A stretch of 64,000 bases of DNA from Paenibacillus silagei (GCF_017874735.1 NZ_JAGGLV010000001.1:248001-312000); one strand, 5' to 3'; shown: positions 44,548 through 54,277, counted from the first letter of the stretch. Numbers and translations: made by a program. Notes: a model not told the origin generated them from the letters alone.

Positions 44548-44658
44548 CTTCTTGCAAGATTTCTCTATAAATGTTACTGGCTTTAGAGCATGGGGCCCTT
44601 CTCTCGGCATATCAGCACCCATTGTATTCGCTTTTTCGCATACAATTCCTAAGTAGCT

Positions 44659-44709
44659 AAAAAGGCTGCCCTGATGTGGAACAACCCTCCACATCCAGGA
44701 CAGCCTTTT
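44659..44709 (-). terminator. Terminator of the MHYT-GGDEF-EAL gene
   Basis: On the minus strand AAAAGGCTGTCCTGGATGTGG pairs with CCACATCAGGGCAGCC and ends in TTTTTAGC, about 25 bases after the stop. Confidence 0.85.
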
Positions 44710-44732
44710 GCGTGCAACAGCAACCAGGAGCA

Positions 44733-46742
44733 TTATGCCGTATTCTCAATGAACCATTGGCCTAATTCGTTAACCGGCATCGGACGGCCGTAGTAGTAGC
44801 CCTGCATCACGCTGCAGCCCAGCGATTGCAGCAGTTCAATCTGCTCCGTAGTCTCCACGCCCTCAGCCACAACCTCCATGTTCAGATTGCTGGCAATGGC
44901 AATGATGTTGCTGATGATCGCTTTCTTGGAATGCATCTTGCTCTTGCGGATGAAGACCTGATCAATCTTCAGGGTATTCACTGGAATCTCATCCAGATTG
45001 CCAAGCGAAGAGAAACCGGTTCCGAAATCATCCAGGGACACCCGCACACCGAGATCCCGCAGCTTGGAGAGCTGGGCTACCGTCTCTTCCATATTGTTCA
45101 TCGCAATCGACTCAGTAATCTCCAGTTCAAGGAAATGCGGCGCAAGGCCTGAACGCGACAACGCCTCTTCCACTACCTCATACAGGCTTCCGCCTTCAAA
45201 CATCCGCGCCGACATATTAATCGAGACCGCTACACTGGCAACCTTCGCCTGATGCCAGAGCATATTCTGTCCGCACACCTCATGCAGCATCCAGTATGTA
45301 ATAGGGACAATCAGGCCGGTCTCCTCGGCGATCGGAATGAACTCTCCCGGAGAGATGACGCCATGCTCCGGATGTCTCCAGCGCAGCAGCGCTTCAAGCC
45401 CCACGGTGACATTCAGCAGCGAATCCCATTTGGGCTGGTAGACCACCATGAATTCCGAGCGGGCCAGTGCCTTGCGCAGATCCTTCTCCAGTGACATCCG
45501 CCGGACCTGATGACGGTTCATCTCCAGATCGAACACACTGAATTTATTCTTGCCCGAATCCTTGGAGGTATATAGCGCCGTATCGGCTGCCTTCATTAGC
45601 GCCGAACGGTCGGTGCCGTGCGCCGGAGTCATGCTGATTCCAACACTCGCAGTTACGTACAATTCGTTACCTTCAATGCTGTAAGACTTCTTGAGCTCCT
45701 GAAGGATATGCTGTGCTACCTCCTCCGCCGCCACGGCGGTGCAATCCGGCAGCGCAATCAGGAATTCATCCCCGCCAAGCCGGAACACCTTCCCCTTCCC
45801 GCCCACGCAGCAGGTCAGCCTGGCAGACACCTCACACAGCAGCAAGTCTCCAATATCATGGCCCAGCGTATCATTAATCGATTTGAAGCGGTCCAGGTCA
45901 ACAAAAAACACGGCGCCGGAGATCCCGCCGAAGAAATCATCCTTGAAGTAGCGCTCCAGACCATGCCGGTTCGGCAGCTCGGTGAGCGGGTCATGATAGG
46001 CCATGCGCTCCAATACATCCCTGTCCAGAAAAACAGTCCCGCCGGAGACTGCCAGCACGAACAGGGTAACCAGTGAAATCCCTGTCAGCAGAACCACATC
46101 GGTCTCCATCAGCATCGGGGCGGGCGCCTGCCAGCTGTAACTATGCAGGTCGCTCGCTCTCAGACTCGTATAATGCATACCGGTAACCGCCAGGGCGATG
46201 AATAGAGCCGAATACAGCTTCCAGCGGTTGAAGCCTGTATGATCCTTGAATCTGCGGAACATTAGAACTCCGATGTAGGAAGCAGCAAGGGCAATCAGTA
46301 CCGATACAGCCTGATCCATTGCCCTGTAATGAATCTTGGCCTCCATCTCCATCGAGGACATTCCGGCATAATGCATGAACGAGATGCCGCTGCCGAGTAT
46401 GCCGCCGCCCGCAAGAAGACGCCAGCTTCTCTGGCGGGGTGCCGTAACCAGTTGAAGGGTTGCATAGCAGGAGGACATAATAATAAGCAGGGACACGGCA
46501 GCCATCACCGGATGGTAGCTGACCTTGAACGGCAGGCGGCTGGCCATAATGCCGACAAAATGCATGGCCCAGATCCCGCCGCCAAGGACACAGGCACCTG
46601 AGAGCAGCCAGAGACGTCTGACCCGGCCCGCGGAATGGGAAACCTGTGAAATCAGATTAAGCGCGGAGTACGCTGCTGCGGCAGCTAGCGTATAGGATAG
46701 TAAAACGATCCAGATATTATAGTGGATTCCCATTTGATCCAT
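44733..46742 (-). CDS. Cyclic-di-GMP signalling protein: MHYT sensor, GGDEF and EAL domains
   Basis: This 669-residue membrane protein has seven N-terminal helices with three MHYT-type motifs (WAMHFVGIMA, FMHYAGMSS, GMHYTSL), which are thought to bind copper and sense a gas or redox state. The GGDEF domain (about 265-420) has RLGGDEFLIAL intact, and the EAL domain (about 435-665) has EALLRWRHPEHG, DDFGTGFSSL and QGYYYGRPM. Both motifs look active, so it could make or degrade c-di-GMP. The ATG at 46742 follows GAGG with 6-base spacing; the longer GTG start is less likely. Confidence 0.9.
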   Translation of the reverse strand: MDQMGIHYNIWIVLLSYTLAAAAAYSALNLISQVSHSAGRVRRLWLLSGACVLGGGIWAMHFVGIMASRLPFKVSYHPVMAAVSLLIIMSSCYATLQLVTAPRQRSWRLLAGGGILGSGISFMHYAGMSSMEMEAKIHYRAMDQAVSVLIALAASYIGVLMFRRFKDHTGFNRWKLYSALFIALAVTGMHYTSLRASDLHSYSWQAPAPMLMETDVVLLTGISLVTLFVLAVSGGTVFLDRDVLERMAYHDPLTELPNRHGLERYFKDDFFGGISGAVFFVDLDRFKSINDTLGHDIGDLLLCEVSARLTCCVGGKGKVFRLGGDEFLIALPDCTAVAAEEVAQHILQELKKSYSIEGNELYVTASVGISMTPAHGTDRSALMKAADTALYTSKDSGKNKFSVFDLEMNRHQVRRMSLEKDLRKALARSEFMVVYQPKWDSLLNVTVGLEALLRWRHPEHGVISPGEFIPIAEETGLIVPITYWMLHEVCGQNMLWHQAKVASVAVSINMSARMFEGGSLYEVVEEALSRSGLAPHFLELEITESIAMNNMEETVAQLSKLRDLGVRVSLDDFGTGFSSLGNLDEIPVNTLKIDQVFIRKSKMHSKKAIISNIIAIASNLNMEVVAEGVETTEQIELLQSLGCSVMQGYYYGRPMPVNELGQWFIENTA

Positions 46743-46967
46743 AGTTGACCTCTTCACTGGTTATAGTATCAGCGTCGTTTCAGGGTCTATCTTAAGTTAT
46801 AAATCAATATACGGATAGCGGATAAATGGAAGAGTATATAATGATTGCAGGTATTCTCTGAAAACTAACTTTAGCTGTATTTTACCTTGTAATCACCGGG
46901 CTGTCTAAGTAAATAATGGAACTTGGACCCTTTTTTGAACGCCGGCAAAAATTGTCCATATTTGTCC

Positions 46968-48632
46968 TCAGCCGCCTGCGCGGAGGGTTGGAAATCCGTT
47001 GTCCCGGGAGGTATCCGGCAGGAAGGCCCTGCGCCAGATCCAGGCATTTGCAGCTACCAGAATTACCATGTAGATGTATATTCCTGCAGGAATCAGGGTG
47101 AAGACATAGTGCACTCCGGCCAGCCCCCCAAGAATGAACAATTGTACAAAAGCACTGCCGGTGAATTCCTTCCGCTGCGCCGCCTCGTACTTCTCCGAGA
47201 ACGGGAGCGCCTTCGGGAACGTAAGGAAGCAAATCACGGCATACAGCAGCAGAGCCAGCAGGACGACTGCCATATCTGCAATAATCCAGGAGCCCAAGAG
47301 AGCGGTGAACACTGCCGCCTCCAGCAGAAAGAGCGGCACCAGCAGCTTCACGACCGCTGCCTTCAGCATTCCCCGGTAGACCAGCCCCTTGCCCGGCAAA
47401 GGAATCACCTGATAGATCCATGCCCCCTTATAGCTGGCCGAGTAACGGACCATCTGCACGACCGTCATCAGCAGCAGCGCGCTGTAATAGATAAACAGGA
47501 AGGACTTGGAGCTTCTGATCCCGGCCAGATCGCCGCTCCACACCTGATTGAAGATGAAGATAAAGGGAAAGATCAGCGAGAAGCCGATGGTCGGATATAC
47601 CCGGAGCTTGAACTCGCGTTCATTCTTCATCATCGACCAGGTGAAGCGGAAGAACATGGCCTCCGCTTTGTTCCGGCACACGGTCTCCGACAGCACACGG
47701 GCAAGCCGCCCGCTATCCCGGCCCTCTGCGCCATGCTCAGCCAGCTTCTGAAGGCTGCGTTCAAATACCGGCATCAGCCGGATGTAGGCGGCGAACATCA
47801 CGGCAGGCACCACCACAGAGAGCGCTGTCAGAATAACCACGGACCGGCTTCCTGTTCCGCCGCCCAGCAGCTCGAACGGCGCCCCGAACCAGACCGGAGC
47901 CAGCAGAAAATGCCACCAGGCGGGAGTGAAATCCAGCCCCAGCTCCGATAGATTGAACATCCGGCTAACCAGCTGCGCGCCGACGGTTACCGCCACAGAC
48001 AGGACAATCTGAACGTAGTTGATGATGTCCTTGAGCTTTTCCCCGTCAAAGAACCTCAGGATCAGCAGATAGATTAGCGCAGTGAACACCAGAATGAAGC
48101 CGTCCATCAGCAGAATCTCAGCTGCGTACACGAAGAAGAAGCCCGGCCCGTGCCGGAATAAAGAGAATAACAGCGAAGGTCCGGTGAAAGTCAGCGTTAA
48201 GGTCAGCAGATAGATCAGAATATGTAAGCTCTTGGCCATGTTCAGTGTACGGCGGTCCACCGGCTTGGAGAAGAGGATGTTCTTATCCCGCAAATCCAGC
48301 ATCACCGTCGAGAAGTCGGAGATCAGCGTCGTGGTGATCAGGAACATCACTATACTGAACAGCAGACTCATCATCAGCATATGATGATCTCTGGGTGCGA
48401 CCATAGCGATCAGCATCAGCCCCAGCAGCAGATAGAGCCACTGGACTCTGAAGGGCGAGCCCTCCATCTCCAGCTTGGAATTCTGCGACCCGGAGAACAG
48501 GGTAGGTGTCCGTCTGCCATCCATCGTCAGCTTGACCTGAAGAATGCGGCGCATGAGCGCATAATCGGCTCCCAGGCCCTTAAAGATCCACTGTATCCGG
48601 TCAAGCAGCTTCAGAATCAGGAATTCATTCAT
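46968..48632 (-). CDS. ABC exporter permease (putative ABC-export family)
   Basis: This 554-residue membrane protein has about eleven hydrophobic segments. Strings such as DFSTVMLDLRDKNILFSKPVDRRTL and YKGAWIYQVIPLPGKGLVYRGMLKA, the latter resembling the coupling region of ABC-2-like bacterial exporters, fit proteins annotated as putative ABC exporter. The ATG at 48632 overlaps the ATPase stop by 8 bases, so the two genes encode one transporter. The cargo is unknown. Confidence 0.8.
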   Translation of the reverse strand: MNEFLILKLLDRIQWIFKGLGADYALMRRILQVKLTMDGRRTPTLFSGSQNSKLEMEGSPFRVQWLYLLLGLMLIAMVAPRDHHMLMMSLLFSIVMFLITTTLISDFSTVMLDLRDKNILFSKPVDRRTLNMAKSLHILIYLLTLTLTFTGPSLLFSLFRHGPGFFFVYAAEILLMDGFILVFTALIYLLILRFFDGEKLKDIINYVQIVLSVAVTVGAQLVSRMFNLSELGLDFTPAWWHFLLAPVWFGAPFELLGGGTGSRSVVILTALSVVVPAVMFAAYIRLMPVFERSLQKLAEHGAEGRDSGRLARVLSETVCRNKAEAMFFRFTWSMMKNEREFKLRVYPTIGFSLIFPFIFIFNQVWSGDLAGIRSSKSFLFIYYSALLLMTVVQMVRYSASYKGAWIYQVIPLPGKGLVYRGMLKAAVVKLLVPLFLLEAAVFTALLGSWIIADMAVVLLALLLYAVICFLTFPKALPFSEKYEAAQRKEFTGSAFVQLFILGGLAGVHYVFTLIPAGIYIYMVILVAANAWIWRRAFLPDTSRDNGFPTLRAGG

Positions 48633-49425
48633 GCCCCGCACCCTCGCCTATCACAGCCACGAACTCGCTTGCAATATCCCTGTATTGATCGAACCCGGTC
48701 AGCTGATTGAAAATCTCCTCCAGCGACCCCTCCCGGCTCTGCTCCCGCAGCTGCGTGAAGGTTCCGTCCGCGACAATATCGCCTCCGTCCAGCAGGATGA
48801 TCCGGCTGCTGATTCTCTCGACCACATCCATAATATGCGAGGAATAAAAGATGGTCTTGCCCCTGGCGGCAAGCGTGGCGAAGATCTCCTTGACCACCAT
48901 GACACTATTGGCATCCAGCCCGCTGAGCGGCTCATCCAGGAACAGAATATCCGGGTCATGCAGCATGCTGGCAATCAGCAGCACCTTCTGCTTCATCCCC
49001 TTGGAGTAGGAGGCAATCCGCATATCATAGGCCTTCTCCATGCCCAGCAGCCCCATCAGCTTCCGCGCCTTGTCATCGGCATCCGCCTGCTTCAGTCCGT
49101 AGAGCTCACCGGTGAAGGTCAGATACTCCCGCGCTGTCAGGCTGTCATACAGCTCTGCTACCTCAGGCACGTAACCGATTCTTTTTTTGTAAGCCGTATC
49201 CCCGTCCGAGATATCCCTGCCAAAAATCCGTATGGTCCCGTTGTAACCCTCCACCAGACCGAGCATAATCTTGACTGTCGTGCTTTTACCGGCCCCGTTG
49301 GGTCCGATGTATCCGATAATCTGCCCGCGGTATACCTTCAGATCAATCCCCCGCAGCACCATCCGGTCACTATAATTCATCCACAAGCCCTCAATTGAAA
49401 TCACCGGCTCTTCCGTTAAGCCCAT
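48625..49425 (-). CDS. ABC transporter ATP-binding protein
   Basis: This 266-residue ATPase has Walker A GPNGAGKSTT, the signature SYSKGMKQK, Walker B ILFLDEPLSGLD and the H-loop SSHIMDVV. The order and the KGM-type signature match ABC-2 exporter ATPases of the CcmA/EcsA/YthP group. The ATG at 49425 follows GGGAGAG; 19 upstream codons in frame are not supported. It is coupled to the permease gene downstream. Confidence 0.92.
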   Translation of the reverse strand: MGLTEEPVISIEGLWMNYSDRMVLRGIDLKVYRGQIIGYIGPNGAGKSTTVKIMLGLVEGYNGTIRIFGRDISDGDTAYKKRIGYVPEVAELYDSLTAREYLTFTGELYGLKQADADDKARKLMGLLGMEKAYDMRIASYSKGMKQKVLLIASMLHDPDILFLDEPLSGLDANSVMVVKEIFATLAARGKTIFYSSHIMDVVERISSRIILLDGGDIVADGTFTQLREQSREGSLEEIFNQLTGFDQYRDIASEFVAVIGEGAGHE

Positions 49426-49561
49426 TGACGTCTCTCTCCCTTCAGTAAGCATACTCTTCATCCCGCAAACAGAAATTACCATTCACCCTATTCTAGCAAA
49501 TTTTAGCACTTGATTCCTGTGATTTATCGCAGCCGGAATTCTGCATCAACCCGGAAACAGC

Positions 49562-49588
49562 AAAAAGAGCAGCCCTTAGGCTACTCTT
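49562..49588 (-). terminator. Terminator of the SLH surface-protein gene
   Basis: On the minus strand AAGAGTAGCC-TAAG-GGCTGCTCTT is followed by TTTGC, about 30 bases after the stop. Confidence 0.85.
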
Positions 49589-49619
49589 GGTGAATTTGCT
49601 ATGCTACTGAGGAACGGTG

Positions 49620-52600
49620 CTATTGCGCCAGCAGATTATATATGACCCGGGCCGCCTCTGCTCTCGTGGACAGTGCAAGCGGCTGTAATCTGCCGTTGTC
49701 ACCCTGGATCACTCCGCGTTCCGCAAGAGCCTGCAGGGCTTCTTGGGCATATCCGGCAATCTGTGGGGTATCGCTGTAAGCGGAAAGCGCTGCGCCTGTC
49801 GACTTCCCGGGAAGCTCTCCCAGCGTATTCAATGCGCGATACAGCAAGGTGAACAGCTCCTGCCGTGTAATCTGCTTATCCGGCTTGAACTGGTTATCCC
49901 CGGAGCCGGAGGCAATCTCCAGCTTCTTGGCAGCGGCCAGATAAGGGGTGTAATAGGCAGCTCCCGCATCGGTAAAGTTCGCTGCTCCTTCACTCTCCGG
50001 CGCTATTCCATACGCCTTGAGCAGCAGAACAATGAATTGGCCTCTGGTTACAGCAGCATTTGGGCTGTAGTTGTTGTCATCTGTACCGGAGGTTATTCCT
50101 CTGGCTGCCAGGAAGCTCACTGCGTTGTTATACCAGGCACTCTCCGGCACATCGGCAAAGCTCACTTTGTTATACCCGATAATGTACTGGGAGAAGTGAG
50201 GGGTAACGAAATTCACACTGGCTGCCGCCTGGCTATACCCGCCGCGAATCGTTTCCAGGCTGCCGGATTCCGTAATATAGTAGATAACCAAGGCATCGGC
50301 ATCTTCAGCTTCCTTCAGAGTATACGGCACACTGATGCGGGCTTTACCGCCGCCGAACGACTTGATCTCACTCTCGCCTGCAGTCAGGGACAGATCATAG
50401 ACCGGCCGGTTGCCGAGCACAGCCTGCCCCTCCTCGTTCAGCGAGACCCTGGCGATCCGGATATGGATATCTCCACCGTCTGCTGCGCCGCTGATGCTGG
50501 CTACGGACCGGGCATCGAGTGTAATGGTCCCCACATTCAGATAGCTCACTTTAATTTCAGCCTTCGTCCCCGAGGCCAAGGCATTGAAAGCACTTCTTGG
50601 CAAAATCAGCTCTGCGGTCTGCGTATCGCTCTTAGTCTCCACCTTAATCTCCAGGACGGCCTTCTTACCGGTGGCTTCGGCCTTTGTGAGACTCTCCACA
50701 AGCCTGGACAGCGTATCCGCTGTAAGGGACGCCGTAGTTACTCCGGTAGTATCATCAGTGGTGGCCGAAGCCGTTGCCAATACCGTCACCGTTGCCCCCA
50801 CTGTTGTCGTAACAGGCTCGCTGCTGACAGGCGTGGCCGGTGTTGAGCCTGGTGCAGACCCTGGCGTTGTAGTGCCAGGGGAAGCCGGGGGATTGCCGCC
50901 GGAAGCTGGTACATACTCAGGCACAATGACGCTGGCTGCCGCCCCCGCCTTATAGCCTTCTTTGGCTGAATATCTGACCTCATACGTACCCGGAATCAGA
51001 CCGGTGATCTCCGGGCCTGTTGCATACACGTAACTCGTAGCCGTAGACAGCTTATATTCCTGCGCTGCCGTGGTACCGGTAATCCGGCCGTCCTTATTCG
51101 CTGCCGATGTTGGAGCAATCCCGGCCAGTCCTGTTGGGGCTGCCTGCTCAGCCGTATAAGCCGGCACGGTTACATCCGCAGCGCGCCCCGCCTTATAGCC
51201 TTCTTTGGCTGCAAATCTTACATTGTATACACCTGGCACGAGTCCGGTAATCTCACCATCCGTCGCATAGACATAATCGGTGACTGTGGAGAGCTTGAAC
51301 TCTAGTAGCGAGGTGGTGCCTGTGATCCGTCCATCCTTATTCTCGGGAGTGGTCGGTGCAATGCCTGCCAGTCCGGTCGGCGCCGCCTGCTCCCCGTAGG
51401 CAGGAACCTCAACCTCCGTTGCCGGGCTGGCGCTATAGCCCTCTCTGGCAGGGTATCTCACCAGATAGATCCCCGGGGTCAGTCCGGTGATCAACGAGCC
51501 TTCTACCTTAACGTATTCAGTGCCTTCAGCCAGCTTATATTCCTGTCCGGCCAACGTCCCTGTGATTTGCCCGTCAATATTCTCCTCTGTAGTAGGAGCT
51601 ACCCCCGTCAGTCCGGAAGGTGCCGCCTGGGACTCAATATATTCCGGTACCACTACCTTCACTGGAGCTCCTGCCGGGTAAGAGATGGCTACTGCACCGC
51701 CATTGGATGTAATCGGCCCCTGATACCCCGGCTTGGAGGCGTAGCGGACAGTGTAGGTTCCCGGAGCGAGTCCGGTAATGGCATCGCCTGTTACAGGGGT
51801 GTATGCAGTTTCCCCCTCTCTTGTGTACTCCAATGCTCTGTTTGCTGTGCCTGCAATCTGCCCGTCAGTACCTCCCGCCGTAACAGGAGCTATTCCTGTC
51901 AATCCCACCGGCACGCTCTCCAGTCGCGAATACAAAGCCGACAAGGCCGTTACGGTATTGGAAAATCTGACGCCGGCCGGATACACGCCAGGATATCTGG
52001 TATCGACATAACCCGGCTGAATGTTCGTCCAGGAGTACATCAGCTCCACATGCCCCAGGATCGGAGCGCTGTTCCCGGCTTCATCCTTATTATTCTTGCT
52101 GTAAGTGAACAGATACGGAACCTGAAGCCGGTCGCCGCTAACCTTAACGCCGCTCGCATCGATATAGCTAATGACGGAAGGCTTCGCCGCCGTATTGTTC
52201 TCTGTCTTGATGTTGGTCAGATAGGTGTTGACCAGATCTACATACAGGTTCGCATAGGGATGTCCTGTTAGCCGGATCTGAAGCTCTTCATTGCCGTGCG
52301 GATTGGCCGGATAGGTACCACCGCTGTTATTATCCGGTTCGGCAACAGTCACCCCGGCATCCAGCTTGGTATCGAAGAAGTAAATTTTGTCCACCTGATA
52401 TCTTTTGGCATACTCGTTAATGTATTTGATGACCGCTTGCGTATTCGGGCACCAGGACCCGCCGAACAGAATCGCAAAATTCCCGTCACTGGCCAAAATC
52501 TGCTTGAGCTGATGATAGGTTACATGCTCATAGACAAGGCTGCCGTCCCCTTCGGTGAAGATTGCCGGCTTGCCCGGATTCTCCCCCAGATAGTTGTTAT

Positions 52601-53369
52601 TGAAGGCCGCCTTAATATAAGCTGACTCATCAATTGTGTTAAAGGAAGGCACTGACCGGAATACAGGCTCCAGAAGGGCTTTGTAGTCCGCAACCTTAAC
52701 CGGGTCCAGCGTTCCTCCCGTCTGGAAATCACTCCAGGACCTGCTCTCATTCAGATAGGATACGATCGGAGCACTGTTGCCCTGGCTGTCTTTATGATCC
52801 TTGTTGTAGACGAACAGAAAAGGCGCTTCAAGCTTATTCGCAGTAATTACGGCTCCCGCTTTGTTTATGTAGCTGACATTGTGCTCGGGAATGCTTTTGT
52901 CGTACAAGGCAAGATTCTTCAAGTACTTATTGACCAGATCCACGTATTTATATGCATACTTATTATTTATGTCAGAAATATCCAGGTTATCGCCATCCAG
53001 CTTCGTATCAAAATTATAAATGGTGGATACACCGTACGCCTTGGCAGCCTCATTAATAAAGCCTATCTCCGCCTGAGTATGCTCGCTCCACGCTCCGCCC
53101 ACCAGCACCGCGTAATTTCCTTCGCTCTCAAACAGATGGACGATGTCCTCATACGTCGCTGTCTTGAACACATGATTCTCGTCCTTCAAATTTCCGTAGA
53201 CATTGTTGAAATAGTTATAATGGCTTACGCCGCCCTTAGAAGCTGCTTGAACTACGGCCTCCGTTTCCGGCACGGCCCGGTCTGCTGTTGCCTGGTGAAC
53301 CGGGAGAACAAATAGAGAGGCTGCCAGCAGCAGCGGAACAATTTTTTTCAGCTTAATCAGTTTTGTCAT
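49620..53369 (-). CDS. Large SLH-domain cell-surface protein with two thioredoxin-like domains
   Basis: This is a 1249-residue secreted protein with a signal peptide (IVPLLLAASLFVLPVHQATA). Two similar domains follow, each of about 200 residues: YAVLVGGAWSEHTQAEIGFI (near residue 83) and FAILFGGSWCPNTQAVIKYI (near 299), both continuing to YxFDTKLD. The fold looks thioredoxin-like, but the first copy lacks the active-site cysteines and the second keeps only one (WCPN). Residues about 489-818 hold four repeats of about 78 residues (APTGLAGIAPT...DGRITGT). Three SLH domains (about 1067-1249, from SFADVPESAWYNNAVSFL) bind the cell wall. The ATG at 53369 follows GAGGTG. It is probably co-transcribed with the upstream Ala/Pro-rich gene, 70 bases away. 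Confidence 0.88.
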   Translation of the reverse strand: MTKLIKLKKIVPLLLAASLFVLPVHQATADRAVPETEAVVQAASKGGVSHYNYFNNVYGNLKDENHVFKTATYEDIVHLFESEGNYAVLVGGAWSEHTQAEIGFINEAAKAYGVSTIYNFDTKLDGDNLDISDINNKYAYKYVDLVNKYLKNLALYDKSIPEHNVSYINKAGAVITANKLEAPFLFVYNKDHKDSQGNSAPIVSYLNESRSWSDFQTGGTLDPVKVADYKALLEPVFRSVPSFNTIDESAYIKAAFNNNYLGENPGKPAIFTEGDGSLVYEHVTYHQLKQILASDGNFAILFGGSWCPNTQAVIKYINEYAKRYQVDKIYFFDTKLDAGVTVAEPDNNSGGTYPANPHGNEELQIRLTGHPYANLYVDLVNTYLTNIKTENNTAAKPSVISYIDASGVKVSGDRLQVPYLFTYSKNNKDEAGNSAPILGHVELMYSWTNIQPGYVDTRYPGVYPAGVRFSNTVTALSALYSRLESVPVGLTGIAPVTAGGTDGQIAGTANRALEYTREGETAYTPVTGDAITGLAPGTYTVRYASKPGYQGPITSNGGAVAISYPAGAPVKVVVPEYIESQAAPSGLTGVAPTTEENIDGQITGTLAGQEYKLAEGTEYVKVEGSLITGLTPGIYLVRYPAREGYSASPATEVEVPAYGEQAAPTGLAGIAPTTPENKDGRITGTTSLLEFKLSTVTDYVYATDGEITGLVPGVYNVRFAAKEGYKAGRAADVTVPAYTAEQAAPTGLAGIAPTSAANKDGRITGTTAAQEYKLSTATSYVYATGPEITGLIPGTYEVRYSAKEGYKAGAAASVIVPEYVPASGGNPPASPGTTTPGSAPGSTPATPVSSEPVTTTVGATVTVLATASATTDDTTGVTTASLTADTLSRLVESLTKAEATGKKAVLEIKVETKSDTQTAELILPRSAFNALASGTKAEIKVSYLNVGTITLDARSVASISGAADGGDIHIRIARVSLNEEGQAVLGNRPVYDLSLTAGESEIKSFGGGKARISVPYTLKEAEDADALVIYYITESGSLETIRGGYSQAAASVNFVTPHFSQYIIGYNKVSFADVPESAWYNNAVSFLAARGITSGTDDNNYSPNAAVTRGQFIVLLLKAYGIAPESEGAANFTDAGAAYYTPYLAAAKKLEIASGSGDNQFKPDKQITRQELFTLLYRALNTLGELPGKSTGAALSAYSDTPQIAGYAQEALQALAERGVIQGDNGRLQPLALSTRAEAARVIYNLLAQ
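50915..51905. repeat. Four in-gene repeats of the SLH protein
   Basis: The DNA encoding residues about 489-818 repeats roughly every 235 bases. The two copies nearest the SLH end are nearly identical (GLAGIAPT..NKDGRITGTT..EGYKAG), which suggests recent duplication; the other two are more diverged. Confidence 0.75.
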
Positions 53370-53439
53370 TATGTGCACCTCGACTCGGATTGGGGTATGG
53401 TCTGTAACGGCCAGCGGACTTCAGAAGCAGGCTTGCCCG

Positions 53440-54261
53440 TCATGGGCAAACCTCTTCTGTGGCTGCCGGAGCCGGAGCAGCCTCCGCAGGGGCAGCTTCT
53501 GCCGGTGCAGGCGCAGGAGCGCTTACCGGTTGCTGCGGTGCAGAATTAGCTGTGTTAGCCGAAGGAGCAGGGGCTGCAGTAGCTTTGGCTTTGACCACCT
53601 CGGTTGTGGAGAATGTAACCGCCTTGGCTGGAGCCTGTGTCGCAGCAGGGGCCTGTGTTACAGCAGGGGCCTGTGTTACAGCAGGCGCTGCAGCAACCAC
53701 CGGCTGTTGCGTGGCGGTAACAGCAGCCGGAGCGGCCGTAGGAACCGCTGCAACGGCTGCTTTAGGAGCAGGGGTGCTAATTACAGGAGCTGCTGTTGGA
53801 ACGGCTGCTTGCGGCTTGGCGCCGGCACCCTGCACTTGAGCGGCTTGAACGACAGCGGCGGGGGTAGCCTTCGGCTGAGCCGCCGTCTTGTTCAATGCTG
53901 CGGCATCCTTCGGCTCTGCTGAAGCTGCGGCGGCTGGAGCCGCCACGGCAGGGGCTGCGCTGGCCTTAGTCTGCACGGCAGCAACCACAGCCGGTACTGC
54001 TGATGCCTCAGGCTGGACTGCTGCGGTCTGAGCCGCCTCAGCCGGAGGTGCTTCAGTCTGCACCGCTACAGCGGAAGAGCTCTCTGCAGGCTGGGCCTTC
54101 TGCACGGGTGCTACCGGTGGCTGGCTTGCCGCTGCGGCAGCGGCGGCCTTCTCCTGAACCGGCTCAGCCTCCGCTGTTTTTTTAGTGGCGGATACTGCGG
54201 CAAAGGTCAGTGCCGAGAAGACTACCGCTGCGGTAATAACGGATACCGTAAGCTTTTTCAT
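53440..54261 (-). CDS. Secreted Ala/Pro-rich low-complexity protein
   Basis: This 273-residue protein has a Sec signal (KKLTVSVITAAVVFSALTFA, then AVSA) followed by about 240 residues consisting mostly of Ala, Pro, Val, Thr and Gln with near-repeats such as APAVTQAPAVTQAPAATQAP. It ends in EEVCP with a single Cys as the penultimate residue. I do not recognise a family. The composition suggests an extended, wall-spanning or sticky surface protein. The ATG at 54261 follows AAAGGAA. The gene lies behind a leader with an attenuator-like hairpin and directly upstream of the SLH protein gene, so the two products may act together at the cell surface. Confidence 0.75.
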   Translation of the reverse strand: MKKLTVSVITAAVVFSALTFAAVSATKKTAEAEPVQEKAAAAAAASQPPVAPVQKAQPAESSSAVAVQTEAPPAEAAQTAAVQPEASAVPAVVAAVQTKASAAPAVAAPAAAASAEPKDAAALNKTAAQPKATPAAVVQAAQVQGAGAKPQAAVPTAAPVISTPAPKAAVAAVPTAAPAAVTATQQPVVAAAPAVTQAPAVTQAPAATQAPAKAVTFSTTEVVKAKATAAPAPSANTANSAPQQPVSAPAPAPAEAAPAEAAPAPAATEEVCP

Positions 54262-54277
54262 AGATGAATCATTCCTT

